Shown here one piece after another: positions 60,386 to 64,000 of a DNA stretch of 64,000 nucleotides. The position numbers and the translations under genes are program-made. Location of the stretch: contig CAZUZA010000003.1 in assembly GCA_964624875.1 (NCBI GenBank), positions 1 through 64,000 of the forward strand. The letters are read 5' to 3'. Below the pieces are notes generated by a model, which was not told the origin of the DNA, made no database searches, and worked only from the letters and a program-made list of their open reading frames with translations. Each line of letters begins with the position of its first letter. Positions within the stretch are counted from its first letter, which is position 1. This stretch comes from Atopostipes sp964624875. Its GTDB lineage: Bacteria; Bacillota; Bacilli; Lactobacillales; Carnobacteriaceae_A.

Positions 60386-61738
60386 ATGATGACAAATTTT
60401 AGATATTTACCAAACTCAGATAAAGATAGAGAAGATATGTTGAACGTTATTGGAGCAGAAAGCATTTCCGATTTATTTGCAGATATACCTGAAAAAGTAT
60501 TAACAAATGAACGCATGGATTTACCTGAATCTTTAAGTGAATACGAATTATTAAAGCATGCACGTGAGTTAGCAAATAAAAATACAACAGCTTCACAAGT
60601 TCCGTACTTTTTAGGTGCAGGGGTTTATGACCACCATATTCCATCTGTTGTTAACCATATTATTTCACGTCAAGAATTTTTAACCGCTTATGTTCCTTAC
60701 CAACCAGAAATTTCACAAGGAGAACTGCAGGCCCTTTTCGAATGGCAGTCAATGATTTGTGAATTAACGGGAATGGATGTAACAAATAGTGGGATGTATG
60801 ACGGCTATAACGCGATTGCAGAAGCAGCGAATTTAGCGATTGGTCATGTCAAAAAGACAAATAAAATTCTTGTTTCAAAAGGAGTCCATCCACAAGGTTT
60901 AGATGTCCTAAATACGTATGCCATTGGAAAAGAGTATGCTGTAGAAGAAGTTGGTCTAACCAACGATGTAACGAATGTTGATGAAATCATCGAAAAGATC
61001 GATGCAGAAACAGCAGCCGTGATTGTTCAGTATCCAAACTTCTTTGGAAGCATTGAAGACTTGCAAGAAATCAAAAAAACACTAGAAGGCACGAAAACGC
61101 TATTGATTGTATCGGCCAACCCGTTAGCATTAGGGAAATTAGCTAGCCCAGGTTCACTCGGAGCAGACATTGTCGTTGGCGACATGCAACCTTTTGGGAT
61201 TCCAATGTCTTACGGTGGACCACATGCAGGATACTTGGCTGTTACAAACAAATTGATGCGTAAGCTTCCTTCACGTATTGTTGGCCAAACGGCTGATGAA
61301 ACAGGTAAGCGTGGTTTTGTGATGGCTCTGACGACAAGAGAGCAACATATCCGCCGTGAAAAAGCGACAAGCAACTATAGTTCGAACCAAGCTTTATACA
61401 CATTAGCCTCGGCGATCGCTATGACAGCTTACGGAAAACAAGGTGTTCAAGATGTCGCGCAAAGAAATATTACAAATGCACATTATTTAGCGAAGCAACT
61501 CCAAGAAAATGGCTTCGACGTTTTAAACACATCCGCTTATTTCAACGAATTCATTCTGAAACTTGAAAAACCAATCGAACAAGTGAATTTAGCACTCGCT
61601 GACAAAGGATTCATTGGTGGTTTCGATGCTTCGTCTGCTTACGGAGAAGAGAACGTATACTTACTCTGTGCGACAGAAAAACGTTCTAAAGGTGAAATGG
61701 ACCAGTTTGTAGAAGCATTAGTGGAGGTGGCAAAATAA
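60386..61738 (+). CDS. gcvPA: Glycine dehydrogenase (decarboxylating) subunit 1
   Basis: 450 residues from ATG 60386 (a second ATG at 60389 is equally possible; AGAAGGG is at 60374-60380). N-terminal half of the split P protein, typical for Firmicutes: FRYLPNSDKDREDMLNVIGA, VPYFLGAGVYDHHIPSVV, VPYQPEISQGELQALFEWQSMI, PFGIPMSYGGPHAGYLAV. It forms a pair with GcvPB, whose lysine carries the PLP. An open frame from 60335 lacks a ribosome site. gcvPB starts immediately after the stop. Confidence 0.95.
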   Translation: MMTNFRYLPNSDKDREDMLNVIGAESISDLFADIPEKVLTNERMDLPESLSEYELLKHARELANKNTTASQVPYFLGAGVYDHHIPSVVNHIISRQEFLTAYVPYQPEISQGELQALFEWQSMICELTGMDVTNSGMYDGYNAIAEAANLAIGHVKKTNKILVSKGVHPQGLDVLNTYAIGKEYAVEEVGLTNDVTNVDEIIEKIDAETAAVIVQYPNFFGSIEDLQEIKKTLEGTKTLLIVSANPLALGKLASPGSLGADIVVGDMQPFGIPMSYGGPHAGYLAVTNKLMRKLPSRIVGQTADETGKRGFVMALTTREQHIRREKATSNYSSNQALYTLASAIAMTAYGKQGVQDVAQRNITNAHYLAKQLQENGFDVLNTSAYFNEFILKLEKPIEQVNLALADKGFIGGFDASSAYGEENVYLLCATEKRSKGEMDQFVEALVEVAK

Positions 61739-63247
61739 ATGTTAAATGATTACAATTCATTAATTTTTGAAATATCAAGCGAAGGCCATACAGCTTATGA
61801 TTTGCCAAGAACAGAAATCGAAGCGTATGACTTGAGTGCCGATTTACCAAGCCACCTTGTGCGTGAAGAAGCCGCTGAATTACCAGAAGTTTCTGAACTA
61901 CAACTATTGCGCCATTATACACAGCTTTCAAATAAGAACTTTGGAATTGAATCCGGACCTTACCCATTAGGATCTTGTACGATGAAATACAATCCCAAAG
62001 TGAATGAGGATATCGCAAACTTAGATGGTTTCGCAAATATCCATCCGCTACAAGCGCCTGAAACAGTCCAAGGTGCTTTAGAATTAATGTATAACATGGA
62101 AGAACATTTAGCTGAAATTTTTGGAATGGATGCTGTCTCGTTACAACCAGCCGCAGGGGCACATGGGGAATTAGCCGGTATTTTAGTCATTAAAGGGTAC
62201 CATGAAGCAAATGGTGAAGGAGACAAACGTACGAAGATTCTGATTCCAGACTCCGCACATGGAACGAACCCAGCAACTGCAGCTGTAACAGGTTACGATA
62301 CGATTGAAATTCCTTCAAACGAGGATGGTACAGTGGACATCGAAGGTTTGAAAGTAGCTGTAGGTGAAGACACAGCTGGAATCATGCTGACGAATCCAAA
62401 TACAGTCGGTTTATTTGAAAAAGATATTCTAGAAATTGTCGAGATTATTCATGATGCAGGAGGACTCTTGTATTATGATGGGGCAAACTCAAACGCTAAT
62501 TTAGGCATTACTAACCCTGGTAAAATGGGCTTCGACATTGTGCATACAAACTTGCATAAGACATTTACGGGACCACACGGTGGTGGTGGACCTGGGTCAG
62601 GACCAATTGGAGTAAAAGCTTATTTGGAACCTTATTTACCGGTTCCGCGTATTCAAAAAGTCGATGGCTCTTACGTTTTAAATAGTGACTATCCACAATC
62701 GATTGGGCGAATTAAAGGGCATTTCGGTAACTTTGGTGTGATCGTTCGTGCGTATTCTTATATACGTGCAATGGGACCAGATGGTTTACGTCAAGTTTCT
62801 TTAGATGCCGTATTAAATGCGAACTATTTAAAAGCCAGAATCCAAGACTACTATGAAACACCGTATCAAGATCAATTTTGTAAACATGAGTTTGTGATCA
62901 GTGCCAATCGTCAAGTGAAGCAAGGCGCTAACGCAAAAGATATCGGGAAACGTCTCTTAGATTATGGTGTACACGCACCAACAACTTACTTTCCATTAAT
63001 TATCGAAGAGTGTTTAATGATTGAACCAACTGAAACGGAATCAAAAGCCGATCTTGATTACACGGCAGATGCCTTTATCAAGATTGCGAAAGAAGTCGAA
63101 GAAAATCCAGATTTAGTCGCTAATGCGCCACACTTAACATCGGTTCGTCGATTAGATGAAGTGACGGCTTCAAGACGACCAGTCTTAGTCTATAATCCAG
63201 AGGCGGCTCAAGCACAAAGAGAGTATGCAGAAAGTCGTAAAAAATAA
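61739..63247 (+). CDS. gcvPB: Glycine dehydrogenase (decarboxylating) subunit 2
   Basis: 502 residues, the PLP-binding half. The Schiff-base lysine is in THLHKTFTGPHGGGGPGS-like loop (NLHKTFTGPHGGGGPGSGP). Other landmarks are SLQPAAGAHGELAGILVIKGYHE, PDSAHGTNPATAA and GIMLTNPNTVGLFE. The start ATG follows the gcvPA stop directly (TAAATG), so the two are coupled; GGAGGTGGC inside the gcvPA end is its ribosome site. A terminator follows. Confidence 0.96.
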   Translation: MLNDYNSLIFEISSEGHTAYDLPRTEIEAYDLSADLPSHLVREEAAELPEVSELQLLRHYTQLSNKNFGIESGPYPLGSCTMKYNPKVNEDIANLDGFANIHPLQAPETVQGALELMYNMEEHLAEIFGMDAVSLQPAAGAHGELAGILVIKGYHEANGEGDKRTKILIPDSAHGTNPATAAVTGYDTIEIPSNEDGTVDIEGLKVAVGEDTAGIMLTNPNTVGLFEKDILEIVEIIHDAGGLLYYDGANSNANLGITNPGKMGFDIVHTNLHKTFTGPHGGGGPGSGPIGVKAYLEPYLPVPRIQKVDGSYVLNSDYPQSIGRIKGHFGNFGVIVRAYSYIRAMGPDGLRQVSLDAVLNANYLKARIQDYYETPYQDQFCKHEFVISANRQVKQGANAKDIGKRLLDYGVHAPTTYFPLIIEECLMIEPTETESKADLDYTADAFIKIAKEVEENPDLVANAPHLTSVRRLDEVTASRRPVLVYNPEAAQAQREYAESRKK

Positions 63248-63281
63248 CTCAAACCAAAAAAAATCTATACGAAATCGAAAC

Positions 63282-63317
63282 AAAAACGGGCTCATTTATT
63301 AGAGTCCGTTTTTTGTG
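63282..63317 (+). terminator. Terminator of the gcv operon
   Basis: AACGGGCTC pairs with GAGTCCGTT (one G-T), six T. Confidence 0.85.
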
Positions 63318-63327
63318 TTTTATCTTC

Positions 63328-64000
63328 TTATGCATCTGCTGCTTGGGCTTTATAAATAACGTATTGCCCATAGCCGACGGTAATTTTATAGTAGCCACTG
63401 AATAACGAATCCGTTTCGGCATCACCTGTGTAAATCAGTAATGGTCGTCCAAACAAGGTGTTTATTTTACCGTGAGTGGACACAATGATAGTATTCTCTT
63501 TTCCTATTTTTCGGAGGACTTTATCGGATAATTGTTGGTTCCCACGTCCGAATAAAAAGCCTTGGCCTCCCATAGGTGTAACAATCAGCTTTGTAGGCTC
63601 ATCTTGGATAATATCTAAAATTTGTTGTTCGTAAACGTCTTTTGCAACCAATTCACCATTTTTAAGAATATCAATTCCAAGTTGAGTAGCCGGTAATGTC
63701 ATTTCTGATAAAATCCGACTCGTTGTTGTCCCGGAACCGATTATATAGTAGACATCTTCTTCCATCTGATCAATCACTTGTAAAGCAGCCGAAGTTTGTG
63801 CGACCTTTTCTGATTGTGGGGAAGGGGACTTTAAATATTGCAGATGTTTCCCACTATTGGGTACATTTAAATAACCATAAATACTCGTTTTGATCGTATC
63901 TGCTCGAAACGCTTCTTCTTCAATATCGATGACTTCTTTTTCAATGACCAACATGGAAGGCGATTCAACAAACTCCCTTGCTAGTGCACCCGCATCTTCT
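63328..64000 (-). CDS. ATP-NAD kinase / AcoX-kinase family protein (5' end outside window)
   Basis: At least 224 residues; the frame is open to the window edge, so the N-terminus is missing. Recognisable elements are YYIIGSGTTTSRILSEM, LIVTPMGGQGFLFGRGNQQLSDKVLRKIG (the conserved GGQGFLFGRGNQ), GRPLLIYTGDAETD and LFSGYYKITVGYGQYVIY. This group (PF20143-type) is related to NAD kinase and AcoX. The substrate is unproven. It faces the gcv operon across a shared intergenic region. Confidence 0.85.
   Translation of the reverse strand, partial: EDAGALAREFVESPSMLVIEKEVIDIEEEAFRADTIKTSIYGYLNVPNSGKHLQYLKSPSPQSEKVAQTSAALQVIDQMEEDVYYIIGSGTTTSRILSEMTLPATQLGIDILKNGELVAKDVYEQQILDIIQDEPTKLIVTPMGGQGFLFGRGNQQLSDKVLRKIGKENTIIVSTHGKINTLFGRPLLIYTGDAETDSLFSGYYKITVGYGQYVIYKAQAADA

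Overview
The window is low-GC, gene-dense DNA from a Gram-positive bacterium. It has strong AGGAGG-type ribosome binding sites, frequent TTG and GTG starts, short intergenic hairpin terminators and Bacillus-type regulatory motifs (cre, LexA, PhoP boxes). Gene content (SecA, frameshifted prfB, FtsEX with a PcsB-like hydrolase, ComFA/ComFC, long HPF, MsmK, NagAB) points to Lactobacillales. A complete glycine cleavage operon plus several K+ uptake systems suggests a Carnobacteriaceae-like, possibly salt- or alkali-tolerant lineage. The family level is inference. The sequence is a scaffold: 100 Ns at 21036-21135 interrupt a ktrB gene.

Layout. 1-8143 is mixed housekeeping and accessory: the end of a ketodeoxygluconate permease, a DUF937 protein, a PHP phosphoesterase, exonuclease III, two aminoglycoside-modifying-enzyme homologues (ANT(6)-like and AAC(3)-like), thiol-redox proteins and an aldo/keto reductase. 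8348-13935 is a mannoside-use unit (MsmK-type ATPase, GH38 alpha-mannosidase, phosphomannomutase) behind a cre site. 14000-17319 holds a PTS remnant, a glutathionyl-hydroquinone reductase, a second aldo/keto reductase and a CatE-like dioxygenase. 17400-24218 is a potassium block: two tandem ktrB-ktrA pairs (one ktrA frameshifted, one ktrB cut by the gap) facing a trkA-trkH pair. 24280-29217 has a deoxynucleoside kinase, a flavin monooxygenase/FMN reductase pair and small uncharacterised genes. 29389-33568 joins NAD salvage (pncB, nadE) to nagA-nagB. 33617-41079 runs yigZ, comFA-comFC, hpf, secA and prfB. 41574-43028 is a GPH sugar symporter.

43401-54538 is an envelope and phosphate block: ftsE-ftsX, a PcsB-like hydrolase, a MinJ-like PDZ protein, phoP-phoR, then pstS-pstC-pstA-pstB-phoU. 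The PstS protein is circularly permuted: the half starting at the DGSGTR motif precedes the half starting at GSTSVQP. pstS and pstC each have 11-nt-periodic PhoP-type boxes at almost the same distance from the -10. Similar boxes lie upstream of the MinJ-phoPR genes and of the PHP phosphoesterase at 1479, outlining a local Pho regulon.

54749-63247 holds uvrA with a LexA box, a divergent folD lacking the usual catalytic lysine, and gcvT-gcvH-gcvPA-gcvPB. The glycine cleavage enzymes feed methylene-THF to the folD product. The window ends inside an ATP-NAD/AcoX-kinase-family gene on the minus strand.

I see no rRNA, tRNA, CRISPR array, insertion sequence or prophage.
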